Assembly (NCBI RefSeq): GCF_021216655.1
Contig: NZ_CP080437.1
Coordinates: 3,162,001-3,226,000, forward strand
DNA from: Clavibacter michiganensis
GTDB taxonomy: Bacteria > Actinomycetota > Actinomycetes > Actinomycetales > Microbacteriaceae
Reading direction: 5' to 3'
Length of the DNA stretch: 64,000 bases
Below are positions 1 to 7,870 of the stretch, one piece after another. Position 1 is the first letter of the stretch. Each line of letters opens with the position of its first letter. A program made the translations under genes and the position numbers. The notes under the pieces were generated by a model. It was not told where the DNA came from. It saw only the letters and a list, made by a program, of their open reading frames with translations, and did not search any database.

Positions 1-1377
1 CGCGTCGCCGACCGCCTGGAGTATGAGCCCCCAGAGCGCGCCCGAGGTGCCGCCGCCCTTGTCCGACCACGCGTCGCCCGCGAGCCGGAGGACCGTGCGC
101 GCGCCGGCGCCCTGCTCCACCGCGGAGGTCGCGCGCTCGGAGGCGGCGCGGGATCCGCGCAGCATGCCGATGCCGTGGTCGCCGTCGCCCGCGACCGCGT
201 CGAGGCGGCCGAGCTCGTCGGCGTGCTCCGCGACGACCGCGTGCACGGCGTCGAGCGCGGCGGCGATGCGCCCGGCGGCCTCCCGCGACGCGTCGCTCGC
301 GTCCGGGATCGCGGCGTCGACCTCGTCGTCCTCGCGCGCGTCGACCGGCTGGAGCGCGGATCCGTCGAACGCGCCGCTGCGGAACGCCGGGGTGTCGGCC
401 GGCGCGGTCCACAGCCGCTCCAGCTCCTCGTCGAGCCAGAGCAGCGTGAGCGACGCGCCCGCCATGTCGAAGCTGGTGCAGAACTCGCCGACCTGCGGAT
501 CCACGAGCGTGATCCCGGCCTCCTCGAGCAGGTCCGCGACGCGCGTGAACACGACGAAGAGCTCCTCGCTCTTCACCGAGCCGAGGCCGTTGAGCACGGG
601 CACGACGCGGGCGCCGCGCACCGTCACGCCGTCCGGGATCTCGGCGTCGGCGAGCAGCTGCCGCACGAAGAGCTCGGCCAGGCCGTCGGCGGACGGGATG
701 TCGGTCTCGTCGATGCCGGGCTCGCCGTGGATCCCGAGCCCGATCGCCATGCGCCCCTCCGGCACGGAGAACAGCGGCTCGTCGGCGCCCGGCAGCGTGC
801 AGCCCGTGAAGGCGACGCCCATCGAGCGCGTGCGCGCGTTCGCGAGCCGGGCGACGCGCTCGGTGCCGTCGAGGTCGTAGCCCGCGGCGGACGCGCCGCC
901 CGCGACCTTGAAGACGGTGAGGTCGCCCGCGATGCCGCGGCGCTTCGCCTGCTCGTCGGGCGAGGCGCTGAAGATGTCGTCCGTCACGACGACGGTGCGG
1001 CAGTCGATGCCGTCGCCGCGCACGCGCTCCTGCGCGTCGTCGAAATGCAGCACGTCGCCCGCGTAGTTGCCGTAGAGGAGGAGAGCGCCGCGGCCCTGCT
1101 CGCTCGAGCGGATCACCGACTCGACCTGGTGCGCGGAGGGCGACGCGAAGAGGTTGCCCATCGCGGCGCCATGCGCGAGGCCGGGGCCGACGAGCCCGCC
1201 GAACGCGGGGTAGTGGCCCGAGCCGCCGCCGATGACGACCGCCACCTCGGCCTCCGCCGAGCGGGTCGAGCGGGAGACGCCGCCGTGCACGCGCCGGACC
1301 CATCGCCCATTGGCGCGGACGAAGCCGTCCGTCATGTCGTCCGCGAAGTCAGCGGGGTCGTTCCAGAGCCGGGTCAT
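1..1377 (-). CDS. DhaK-DhaL fusion kinase (dihydroxyacetone/tetrulose kinase family), 3' end cut by window
   Basis: An ATP-dependent ketose kinase of the dihydroxyacetone kinase family, cytoplasmic. Reading the minus strand from the ATG at 1377 gives an open frame to the window edge, about 459 residues. The DhaK domain covers roughly residues 10-330 with GGGSGHYPAFG near residue 50 and GIHGEPG near 215, the motif carrying the His that binds the ketose in this family. A linker leads into DhaL with AGDGDHG near residue 395, the ADP/Mg site. A GAGGAGGA ribosome site lies 8-15 bases before the start. It is the last gene after the ABC importer and GntR gene, so it probably phosphorylates the product of that pathway. 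DhaK-DhaL enzymes act on dihydroxyacetone but also on erythruloses, so the substrate is not settled. Confidence 0.88.
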   Translation of the reverse strand, partial: MTRLWNDPADFADDMTDGFVRANGRWVRRVHGGVSRSTRSAEAEVAVVIGGGSGHYPAFGGLVGPGLAHGAAMGNLFASPSAHQVESVIRSSEQGRGALLLYGNYAGDVLHFDDAQERVRGDGIDCRTVVVTDDIFSASPDEQAKRRGIAGDLTVFKVAGGASAAGYDLDGTERVARLANARTRSMGVAFTGCTLPGADEPLFSVPEGRMAIGLGIHGEPGIDETDIPSADGLAELFVRQLLADAEIPDGVTVRGARVVPVLNGLGSVKSEELFVVFTRVADLLEEAGITLVDPQVGEFCTSFDMAGASLTLLWLDEELERLWTAPADTPAFRSGAFDGSALQPVDAREDDEVDAAIPDASDASREAAGRIAAALDAVHAVVAEHADELGRLDAVAGDGDHGIGMLRGSRAASERATSAVEQGAGARTVLRLAGDAWSDKGGGTSGALWGLILQAVGDA

Positions 1378-1410
1378 CCGTGGAGTCCTCCTCATCGAGC
1401 ACGTGAGGAG

Positions 1411-1422
1411 ATCCTATAGGAT
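1411..1422. promoter_or_regulatory. Perfect 12-base palindrome, candidate GntR operator over the kinase promoter
   Basis: ATCCTATAGGAT is a perfect palindrome in the 80-base gap between the GntR gene and the kinase gene. On the minus strand its right half gives TAGGAT, a good actinobacterial -10 hexamer (TAnnnT), about 35 bases before the kinase ATG. HutC-type GntR proteins bind short AT-cored palindromes, so control by the adjacent regulator is a reasonable inference. Confidence 0.5.
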
Positions 1423-1457
1423 ATTGGATCCGATCGGCAGGGTCCGGGCGGGCAGAG

Positions 1458-2219
1458 CTACCGGTCGACGAGCGTGATCTCGAACGAGTACAGGTCGGGT
1501 CGGTAGCAGTGCTGCCCGTACTCGACGGCGCGGCCCGAGCTGTCGAACGCCGTGCGCGACATCGTGAGCACGGCGCCGCCGCGCGGCAGGTCGAGCAGGC
1601 GCGCCTCGGACGCCGTGGCCGCGCGCGCGCCGATGCGCTGCTTCGCGACCCGCATGATCACGCCGCGGCCGCGCAGCAGCTGGTAGAGCCCGTGGGTGGC
1701 GAGGTCGTCCGGATCCAGGTCGACGAACGGCTCCGGGAGCACGTTGTCGAGGACCGCGAGCGGCATGCCGTCCGCGGTGCGCAGCCGGGTGAGGTGCAGC
1801 ACCGGGCTGCCGACCTCGACGCCCAGCGCCTCGGCGACCTTCTCGTCGGCCTCGCCGCGCGACGACGACAGCATCTCCGTGCGCGGCGTCTGGCCCTGCC
1901 GCTCGAGGTCCTCGTAGAGGCTCGTGAGCTCGACGTTGCGGGTGACCCGGCCGTGCACGACCTGCGTGCCGATGCCGCGACGGCGCACCAGCAGGCCCTT
2001 GTCGACGAGGTCCTGGATCGCCCGGCGGATGGTCGGGCGCGAGAGGCCGAGCCGGGTGCCGAGCGCGATCTCGTTCTCGAGCCGGGCGCCCGCGGGGAGC
2101 GTGCCGTCGTGGATCGCCGTCTCCAGCAGGTTCGCCACCTGGTAGTAGAGGGGGACCGGGCCCGAGCGGTCCAGCGCGAGGAACAGGTCGGGGGGCAGGA
2201 TCTGCTCCGGTTGGCTCAC
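1458..2219 (-). CDS. GntR-family transcriptional regulator, HutC subfamily (UTRA effector domain)
   Basis: DNA-binding regulator of 253 residues. The N-terminal winged helix (about residues 20-90) has the GntR pattern PLYYQVANLLETAI and LSRPTIRRAIQDLVDKGLL. The C-terminal UTRA domain (about 105-250) is the ligand-binding fold of HutC-type regulators, here probably sensing a sugar or sugar phosphate. It lies between the ABC transporter ATPase (53 bases upstream) and the DhaK-DhaL kinase (80 bases downstream) on the same strand, so it is likely the local regulator of this carbohydrate locus. The palindrome at 1411-1422 and the inverted repeat at 5407-5426 are candidate targets. The start is an ATG-less GTG. 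Confidence 0.9.
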   Translation of the reverse strand: MSQPEQILPPDLFLALDRSGPVPLYYQVANLLETAIHDGTLPAGARLENEIALGTRLGLSRPTIRRAIQDLVDKGLLVRRRGIGTQVVHGRVTRNVELTSLYEDLERQGQTPRTEMLSSSRGEADEKVAEALGVEVGSPVLHLTRLRTADGMPLAVLDNVLPEPFVDLDPDDLATHGLYQLLRGRGVIMRVAKQRIGARAATASEARLLDLPRGGAVLTMSRTAFDSSGRAVEYGQHCYRPDLYSFEITLVDR

Positions 2220-2272
2220 GTCGATCGCTCCCTCGTAGGTCAGGTCAACGCCTCATCCTGGCATGCGGGGGT

Positions 2273-3202
2273 TCAGCGGCCGGACGCCGGCGCGGCTCCC
2301 TCCGGGCCTGGGTCCGCGCCCGGATCGCGCGCGAGCTCGTGCGCCAGCGAGTCCAGCTCCGCGCCGCCGGCCATGAGGCTCGTCAGCTCGCCGAGCGTGA
2401 TCTCGTCCTTCTCGAACGTGCCGAGGCTGGATCCGCGGTTGAGCAGCAGGAACCGGTCGCCCACCGGGAACGCGTGGTGCGGGTTGTGCGTGATGAAGAC
2501 CACGCCGAGCCCCCGGTCGCGCGAGCGCGCGATGTAGCGCAGCACGACGCCCGACTGCTTGACGCCGAGCGCGGCGGTCGGCTCGTCGAGGATCAGCACG
2601 CGGGCGCCGAAGTGCACGGCCCGGGCGATGGCGACGCACTGGCGCTCGCCGCCGGACAGCGTGCCGATGGGCTGGTCGACGTCGCGGAGGTCGATGCCCA
2701 TCTGCGCGAGCTGCTCGTGCGTGATGGCCTTCATGGCGGCCACGTCGAGCCGGCGGAACGGCCCCTTCCCCGTGGTGATCTCGGAGCCGAGGAAGAAGTT
2801 CCGCCACACGGGCATGAGCGGCACGACCGCGAGGTCCTGGTAGACGGTCGCGATGCCGGCCTGGAGCGCGGCGCGCGGGGATCCGAGCGTCACGGGCTCG
2901 CCGTCGAGCAGCATCGTGCCCTCGCTCGGCGCGTGCACGCCCGCGAGCATCTTGATGAAGGTCGACTTGCCTGCGCCGTTGTCGCCGAGCACGCACGTGA
3001 CCTCGCCCGCGGCGACCACGGTCGAGACGCCCGTGAGCGCGTTGACGGCGCCGTAGCTCTTGCCGATGTCGCGGACCTCGAGGATGGTCGTGCCGGCGGT
3101 CGGCAGCGGGGGAGTGGGGCGTCCGCCGGCCTCCTCGGCCGCGCCGGGGACGGCGCCCGCGAGAGGCTCGGAGGCGGCGCTCGCGCTCGTCCCGGTCGTC
3201 AT
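2273..3202 (-). CDS. ABC transporter ATP-binding protein, sugar type (single-domain RbsA/FrcA-like)
   Basis: Energises the carbohydrate importer formed with the next two genes. It has 309 residues and one ABC domain: Walker [10 protein letters not shown] near residue 73, signature LSGGERQ near 184, Walker B VLILDEP just after, and the H-loop FITHN. Ribose-type ATPases usually carry two ABC domains; this is the single-domain form seen in FrcA-like systems, so it presumably acts as a homodimer. The N-terminal 35 residues and C-terminal tail are Ala/Pro-rich and low complexity. The ATG at 3202 overlaps the permease stop (ATGA), indicating translational coupling. A longer upstream reading of this frame was rejected because it runs through the permease. 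Confidence 0.9.
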   Translation of the reverse strand: MTTGTSASAASEPLAGAVPGAAEEAGGRPTPPLPTAGTTILEVRDIGKSYGAVNALTGVSTVVAAGEVTCVLGDNGAGKSTFIKMLAGVHAPSEGTMLLDGEPVTLGSPRAALQAGIATVYQDLAVVPLMPVWRNFFLGSEITTGKGPFRRLDVAAMKAITHEQLAQMGIDLRDVDQPIGTLSGGERQCVAIARAVHFGARVLILDEPTAALGVKQSGVVLRYIARSRDRGLGVVFITHNPHHAFPVGDRFLLLNRGSSLGTFEKDEITLGELTSLMAGGAELDSLAHELARDPGADPGPEGAAPASGR

Positions 3203-4242
3203 CGTCCGCCTCCCGCCCGCGTCCGCACCAGGTTGTTGAGGAGCACCGCCGCGAGGAGCATCACGCCGAGGATCGTGCGCAGCCAGTTCGTGTCCCACTG
3301 GGCGAACGTGATGCCCTGGAAGACCATGCCGTAGATCAGCGCGCCGAGCGCCGCGCCGATGGCGGAGCCGAAGCCGCCCGTGAGCAGGCACCCGCCGACG
3401 ACCGCGCAGATGATGTAGATGAACTCCTGGCCGACGCCCGTGTTCGCCTGCACCGTGGAGGTGCGGAACAGCGAGATCATGCCGACGAGCCACGCGGCGC
3501 CCGCCGTGCCCATGAAGAGGCCGACCTTCGTCGTGAAGACCGGGACGCCCACCTGGCGGGCGGACTCCTTGGCGCCGCCGACCGCGAAGATCCAGTTGCC
3601 CGCGCGGGTGCGCAGGAGGATCCAGGTCGCGACGGCGGCGACGAGGAACCACCACAGCACCGAGACGTAGAAGTTGCCGCCGCCGATCTGGAGCGACGAG
3701 CCGAAGATCGGCTGGATGGCGTCGTACGACGGCACCTTCGTCATGCCCTGGATCGCCACCTGGCCGGTGATGAGCTTCGTGACCGCGAGGTCGACGCCCG
3801 CGAGCGCGAAGAACGTGCCGAGCGTGACGATGAAGCTCGGCAGTCCCGTCTTCATCACGAGGAAGCCGTTGAGAGCGCCGACCGCGAGGGCCGCCGCGAG
3901 CGAGACGAGCACCGCGACCCAGATGCTGAGGCCGTAGTGCGACGTGAGGATGCCGACCACGAGGGCCGAGAAGCCCGTCATGACGCCGGCGGAGAGATCG
4001 AACTCGCCGCCGATCATGAGCATCGCGACGGCGACCGCCATGATCCCGAAGGTCGAGGCCGACTCGAGCCACACTCCCGCGCCGGCGAGGGTGAGGAACT
4101 GCGGCGTGTAGAGGGAGAAGAACACCAGCACGGCGAGGGCGGCCACGAGGGCGCCGATCTCCGGCCGGGCGAGGATCTTGCGGATCGGCCTGTTCTCGAG
4201 GCGCGGCCTCGTGGCGATCGTCACGATGTCCGTCGTGGTCAA
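3199..4242 (-). CDS. ABC sugar transporter permease (RbsC family)
   Basis: Integral membrane permease of a ribose/xylose-class importer, 347 residues. The sequence is rich in hydrophobic segments (roughly nine or ten), with the family patterns [13 protein letters not shown] near residue 75 and [11 protein letters not shown] near 130. The start is taken as TTG at 4242 because it is preceded by a GAAGGAG ribosome site and the family N-terminus begins there; no in-frame ATG fits better. It is 104 bases after the binding-protein gene and overlaps the ATPase by 4 bases. Substrate cannot be read from sequence, but the neighbouring IolG/IolE-like enzymes and DhaK-DhaL kinase suggest a polyol, cyclitol or short sugar. 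Confidence 0.9.
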   Translation of the reverse strand: MTTTDIVTIATRPRLENRPIRKILARPEIGALVAALAVLVFFSLYTPQFLTLAGAGVWLESASTFGIMAVAVAMLMIGGEFDLSAGVMTGFSALVVGILTSHYGLSIWVAVLVSLAAALAVGALNGFLVMKTGLPSFIVTLGTFFALAGVDLAVTKLITGQVAIQGMTKVPSYDAIQPIFGSSLQIGGGNFYVSVLWWFLVAAVATWILLRTRAGNWIFAVGGAKESARQVGVPVFTTKVGLFMGTAGAAWLVGMISLFRTSTVQANTGVGQEFIYIICAVVGGCLLTGGFGSAIGAALGALIYGMVFQGITFAQWDTNWLRTILGVMLLAAVLLNNLVRTRAGGGR

Positions 4243-4346
4243 CGCGGGCTCCTTCGGTGGGCGTCGGGCGGGGCGATGGGTGCGGTGCGGATGGGGGAGA
4301 GGGGAGACGCCGGGCCGGGCGCTTCGGGCGCGCCCGGCCCGACCGC

Positions 4347-5324
4347 CTAGCGGGTGCCGTTCTTCGCGAACTCGGCGACCTGGGCCGCGTTGTCCTTGGT
4401 CACGAACGCGGGTCCGGAGTAGACGGGCTGGCCGCCGCCGATGACGTTGCCGTTGGTGGCGTAGAGGTCGAGCGCGGTGATCCCGAGGAAGCCCTGCACG
4501 TACGGCTGCTGGTCGACCGCGAACAGGATCTTGTCGGCCTCGACCGCGCTGACGACGTCCTCCGAGAGGTCGAACGTGCCGATCTTCGCCGAGCTCCCCG
4601 ACTCCTCGACAGCGCCGACCGCGTCGAGCGCGTACTGGCCGCCGAGCGTGAGCACGCCGTCGATGGAGGGATCCGCCTGCAGCTTCGACTTGATCGTCGC
4701 CTTCACGTCGGCGTCGTTGGTGCCGTCCACCTGGAGGTTCGCCATCTGGCCGGAGAACGCGCTCGCCGCGGAGGAGCAGCGCTCCTCGAGGCCGACGTTG
4801 CCGGCCTCCTGGATCACGCAGAGCGCGTTCTTCAGGCCCGCCTCGCCGAGGCGCTTGCCGACGGCCTCGCCCGCGACCGTCTCGCTCTGGCCGATGTGGG
4901 TGAGGGCGCCGAACTCGGCCGACCGCTCGATCCCGGAGTTGATGGTGACGACGGGGATGCCCGCGGCCACGGCCTTCTCGACGCTGTCCTTCACGCCGTC
5001 CGGGTTCGCCATCGAGACGACGATCCCGTCGACCTCCTGCGCGACGGCGTTGTCGATGAGCTGGGACTGCTTGGCGGGATCCGGGTCGGAGTTGTACGTG
5101 ACCGTTGCGCCGTACTGGCCGCCTGCCGTCTCGGCGCCCGACTTCACGCGATCCCAGAAGGCGTCGCCCGTGCTGGAGTGCGTGACCACCGCGAACGTGA
5201 GGTCGCCGCCGCCGTTCGCTCCGCCCGCGGTGGGCGCGGCCTCCTGGCCGGTGCCCGCGCACGAGGTGAGGAGGAACGCGGCGGCGACCGTGAGGCCGAG
5301 GGGGGCGAGGAATCTGTTCTTCAT
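4347..5324 (-). CDS. Sugar ABC transporter substrate-binding lipoprotein (RbsB-like)
   Basis: Extracytoplasmic receptor for the importer, 325 residues. The start MKNRF is followed by a hydrophobic signal segment and the lipobox LLTSC (Cys near residue 21), so the mature protein should be lipid-anchored outside the membrane. The body is a periplasmic-binding-protein type 1 fold: repeated DG(I/V) segments such as [16 protein letters not shown] and the hinge region [10 protein letters not shown]. First gene of the importer unit, with a candidate promoter and operator about 85 bases upstream at 5407-5426. A longer frame to 5426 gives an unlikely Arg/Pro-rich extension and was rejected. Confidence 0.92.
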   Translation of the reverse strand: MKNRFLAPLGLTVAAAFLLTSCAGTGQEAAPTAGGANGGGDLTFAVVTHSSTGDAFWDRVKSGAETAGGQYGATVTYNSDPDPAKQSQLIDNAVAQEVDGIVVSMANPDGVKDSVEKAVAAGIPVVTINSGIERSAEFGALTHIGQSETVAGEAVGKRLGEAGLKNALCVIQEAGNVGLEERCSSAASAFSGQMANLQVDGTNDADVKATIKSKLQADPSIDGVLTLGGQYALDAVGAVEESGSSAKIGTFDLSEDVVSAVEADKILFAVDQQPYVQGFLGITALDLYATNGNVIGGGQPVYSGPAFVTKDNAAQVAEFAKNGTR

Positions 5325-5406
5325 CGAATGCTCCTTGTCGGGCGGACGCCCGCGCGGGGGTCCTGGACGTCGTCGTCGGGGCGATCTTCGTCCCGCCCGA
5401 CGTTGT

Positions 5407-5426
5407 TTGTCAACACATGCTGACAA
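5407..5426. promoter_or_regulatory. Inverted repeat TTGTCA-N8-TGACAA overlapping a TTGACA -35 box
   Basis: TTGTCA at 5407-5412 and TGACAA at 5421-5426 form a perfect 6-base inverted repeat. On the minus strand TTGACA (5413-5408) is a consensus -35 hexamer facing the binding-protein gene; the matching -10 around 5390-5383 is weak. The repeat is in the right place for a repressor of the importer unit, probably the GntR protein at 1458-2219 or an unlinked regulator. Confidence 0.45.
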
Positions 5427-5579
5427 GACGGATCCATGTCGTGACCCGCCGTCGTCCTGCCGGCGGAGCCGAACGATCCGACCCTCCAGTGTGCCGCCTG
5501 CTCGGGCCCTCCCGCGCGCGCGACGAGGCCCGACCGCGTCGGGCGCGGTCGGGCGGGTGGGCGCGTGCGTGCGCCGGGC

Positions 5580-6587
5580 TCAGAGCGAGACGGGTACCGC
5601 CACGCGCTCCACGGCCGAGCGCTGCGCCGCGTCCGCGAGCACGAGCGCCGCGCGGCCGTCCGCGAAGGTCGGGCTGTCGGATGCCTCGCCGCGGGCCAGG
5701 CGGATGAAGGCGCGCAGCTCCGCGACGTACGCGGCGGCGTAGCGCTCGAGGAAGAAGTCCTGGTACGGCGGCTTGCCCTCGACGCTCGTGGCGGTCGAGA
5801 CGCTGACGAGGCTCGTGAGGGCGTTCGAGACCTGCAGGGATCCGTGCGAGCCGAACGCCTCGATCCGCTGGTCGTAGCCGACGGCGCTGTGCCGCGAGTT
5901 GGTGATGACCACGAGCGCGCCGGTTGAGGCCCGGAGCGTCACGACCGCGGTGTCGTAGTCGCCGTGCTCACGCGCGCCGGGGTCGAACGTCGTGGACCCG
6001 GTCGCCTGCACCTCCACGATGTCCGGCAGGAACGCGCGCGCCATGTCGAGGTCGTGGATGGTCATGTCGCGGAAGATCCCGCCCGAGACCGCGACGTACG
6101 CGGCGGGCGGCGCGGCCGGGTCGCGGCTGATGATCGACAGCTGCTCGAGCGCGCCGATCTCGCCCGCGGCCACGCGGGCGCGCGCCTCCGCGAACGCCGG
6201 GTCGAAGCGGCGGTTGAAGCCGAGCGCCACGGGCACGCCGGACGACTGCACGCGGGGGAGGAGCGCGTCGACGCGCGCGATGTCGAGGTCGATGGGCTTC
6301 TCGCAGAGCACGGGCAGGCCGTGGTCGATGGCGGCCGCGATGAGGTCGACGTGCGTCGGCGTGGGCGAGGCGATGAGGACCGCGTCGACACCGCCCGACG
6401 CCATCATCTCGGCCGCGTCCTCGGTGACGCGGCCGCCGAGGCGGGTGGAGAGGGCGTGGGCGCCGTCGACGAAGGGGTCGCAGATCCACGCGAGCTCGGC
6501 GTCCGGATCCGCGGCGATGTTCGCGGCGTGGACCTGGCCGATGCGGCCGGTGCCGATCAGGCCGAAGCGCAGGGGGGTCGTGGTCAT
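5580..6587 (-). CDS. Gfo/Idh/MocA-family oxidoreductase, inositol 2-dehydrogenase-like (IolG-like)
   Basis: NAD(P)-dependent dehydrogenase of 335 residues acting on a sugar, inositol or related polyol in the cytoplasm. The Rossmann motif GLIGTGRIGQVHA is at residues 9-21, CEKP (the conserved catalytic Lys motif) near residue 95, and the inositol-dehydrogenase-type segment MTIHDLDMARAFLPD near 175, whose Asp and His are in the active site of this family. The ATG at 6587 sits right before the Rossmann strand as expected; the longer open frame upstream belongs to the TIM-barrel gene read in the wrong frame. It is 59 bases after the IolE-like gene and probably co-transcribed with it. Confidence 0.88.
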   Translation of the reverse strand: MTTTPLRFGLIGTGRIGQVHAANIAADPDAELAWICDPFVDGAHALSTRLGGRVTEDAAEMMASGGVDAVLIASPTPTHVDLIAAAIDHGLPVLCEKPIDLDIARVDALLPRVQSSGVPVALGFNRRFDPAFAEARARVAAGEIGALEQLSIISRDPAAPPAAYVAVSGGIFRDMTIHDLDMARAFLPDIVEVQATGSTTFDPGAREHGDYDTAVVTLRASTGALVVITNSRHSAVGYDQRIEAFGSHGSLQVSNALTSLVSVSTATSVEGKPPYQDFFLERYAAAYVAELRAFIRLARGEASDSPTFADGRAALVLADAAQRSAVERVAVPVSL

Positions 6588-6646
6588 GTCGTGGGTCCTC
6601 GTTCGTCGTGGTGGTGGTGCCGGTGCGCTCGGGGTGGCGCGCCGGA

Positions 6647-7564
6647 TCAGGCCCAGGTGCGGAGGGCCTCGCGATTGACGCGCTGGTCCTCCGTGCGCTC
6701 GGCGCGGAAGCCGCGGATGTCGGCGTCGGGCGCGTTGAGCACGTCCTGCTCCACGACCACCCAACCGTCGTAGCCCTGCGCCTCGATCGCGGTCATCACG
6801 CTCGCGAGGTCGACGTCGCCGAGGCCGAACGCCACGAACGCCCCGGAGGACCAGACCTCGCGCATGCCGCCGCCGGCCGCGAGCACCCGTCCGAGCTCGG
6901 CGGCGTCGACGTCCTTGAGGTGCAGGTGGGTGATCCGCGCGCCCCAGCGGGAGATCGCCGCGATCGGGTCGCCGCCCGCGATCACGAGGTGGCCGGTGTC
7001 GAGCGTGAGCCCCACGTCGACCTGGTCGAGGAACCGGTCGATCTCCTCGGGCGACTCCACGAACGTGCCCGCGTGGTGGTGGAAGGTCGGCTCGAAGCCC
7101 GCGGCGCGCGTGATCTCCGCGGCGCGCGCGGTGTTGCGGACGAGGCGCGACCACGCGGCGTCGTCGAGCGGGTCGGCCTCGGCGCCGCGGCCGGGGGCGG
7201 CGGCGCGGGTCGCGGATCCGGCGTCGGCCAGCGTCGGCAGCGGCAGCCGCGTGGGCCCCGACTCGGCCGCCTCCTGGAACACGCGCAGCGACGCGGCGAG
7301 CTCGGGCAGCGACGCCTGGAACGCGTCGTCGTCGGAGAGGGGGAGCTGGATCCACCCGCCCGCGAGCTCGAGGCCCGCGCCGGCGAGCCGGTCGCGCAGC
7401 TCGCGGCCGCGGCCGAGGTAGCCGACGGGCCCGAGGTCGATCCCCGCGTACCCGGTCTCGGCCAGCGCCTCCACCATGTCGTCGGGGGTCACGACCTCCG
7501 CCCCCTCGGGCGTCAGCTCGAACACGCCGAAGCTCACGGGCGCGCCGGCGACGGTGGCCCTCAC
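6647..7564 (-). CDS. TIM-barrel sugar isomerase/dehydratase, IolE/IolI-like
   Basis: Xylose-isomerase-like TIM barrel of 305 residues. It has the N-terminal VSFGVFELTP strand seen in inosose dehydratases, FHHHAGTFVE near residue 165, LTLDTGH near 190, and THLHLKDVD near 220; the His, Asp and Glu residues in these segments bind the divalent metal in the family. Enzymes of this group include 2-keto-myo-inositol dehydratase, inosose isomerase and tetrulose-phosphate isomerases, so the reaction is uncertain. The GTG at 7564 is chosen because the conserved fold begins eight residues later. It is the first gene of the minus-strand catabolic array, ahead of the IolG-like gene. About 30 residues near position 110-135 are a loosely conserved Ala/Gly-rich insertion. 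Confidence 0.85.
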   Translation of the reverse strand: MRATVAGAPVSFGVFELTPEGAEVVTPDDMVEALAETGYAGIDLGPVGYLGRGRELRDRLAGAGLELAGGWIQLPLSDDDAFQASLPELAASLRVFQEAAESGPTRLPLPTLADAGSATRAAAPGRGAEADPLDDAAWSRLVRNTARAAEITRAAGFEPTFHHHAGTFVESPEEIDRFLDQVDVGLTLDTGHLVIAGGDPIAAISRWGARITHLHLKDVDAAELGRVLAAGGGMREVWSSGAFVAFGLGDVDLASVMTAIEAQGYDGWVVVEQDVLNAPDADIRGFRAERTEDQRVNREALRTWA

Positions 7565-7870
7565 GCGGCGGATCCCGCGGGTCGGCTCGGGCGGGCCGTC
7601 GAGGCGGCGCGGGATGCGGGGGTGGTGCGGGTCTGGACCATGCGGCGTCGCACTGCTCCTCGGGCCGTAGGGCGGATGTTTGTCCTGACGATAGTACGTG
7701 GCGGCGGTCCCGCGCCATCGTGCCGGTCGCCCTGCTCCTGCGTGCCGCGACGATCGCGTGACGAGCCGGTGACGATCCGGTGGCGGCCCTCCGCCCGGGG
7801 TCGCGCCCGGCCTACGCTCGACGGGTGATCCCCCACGCGGGGGAACCGCGACGCCGAGGGGGACGACGCC
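7565..7870. other. Intergenic region between divergent genes (306 bp)
   Basis: Separates the IolE-like gene (minus) from the nuclease gene (plus). On the minus strand TACTAT at 7696-7691 could be a -10 for the catabolic array, but no good -35 is visible. On the plus strand the last 40 bases hold a GAGGGGGACGACGCC ribosome-site region before the nuclease ATG. No other clear structure was seen. Confidence 0.4.
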
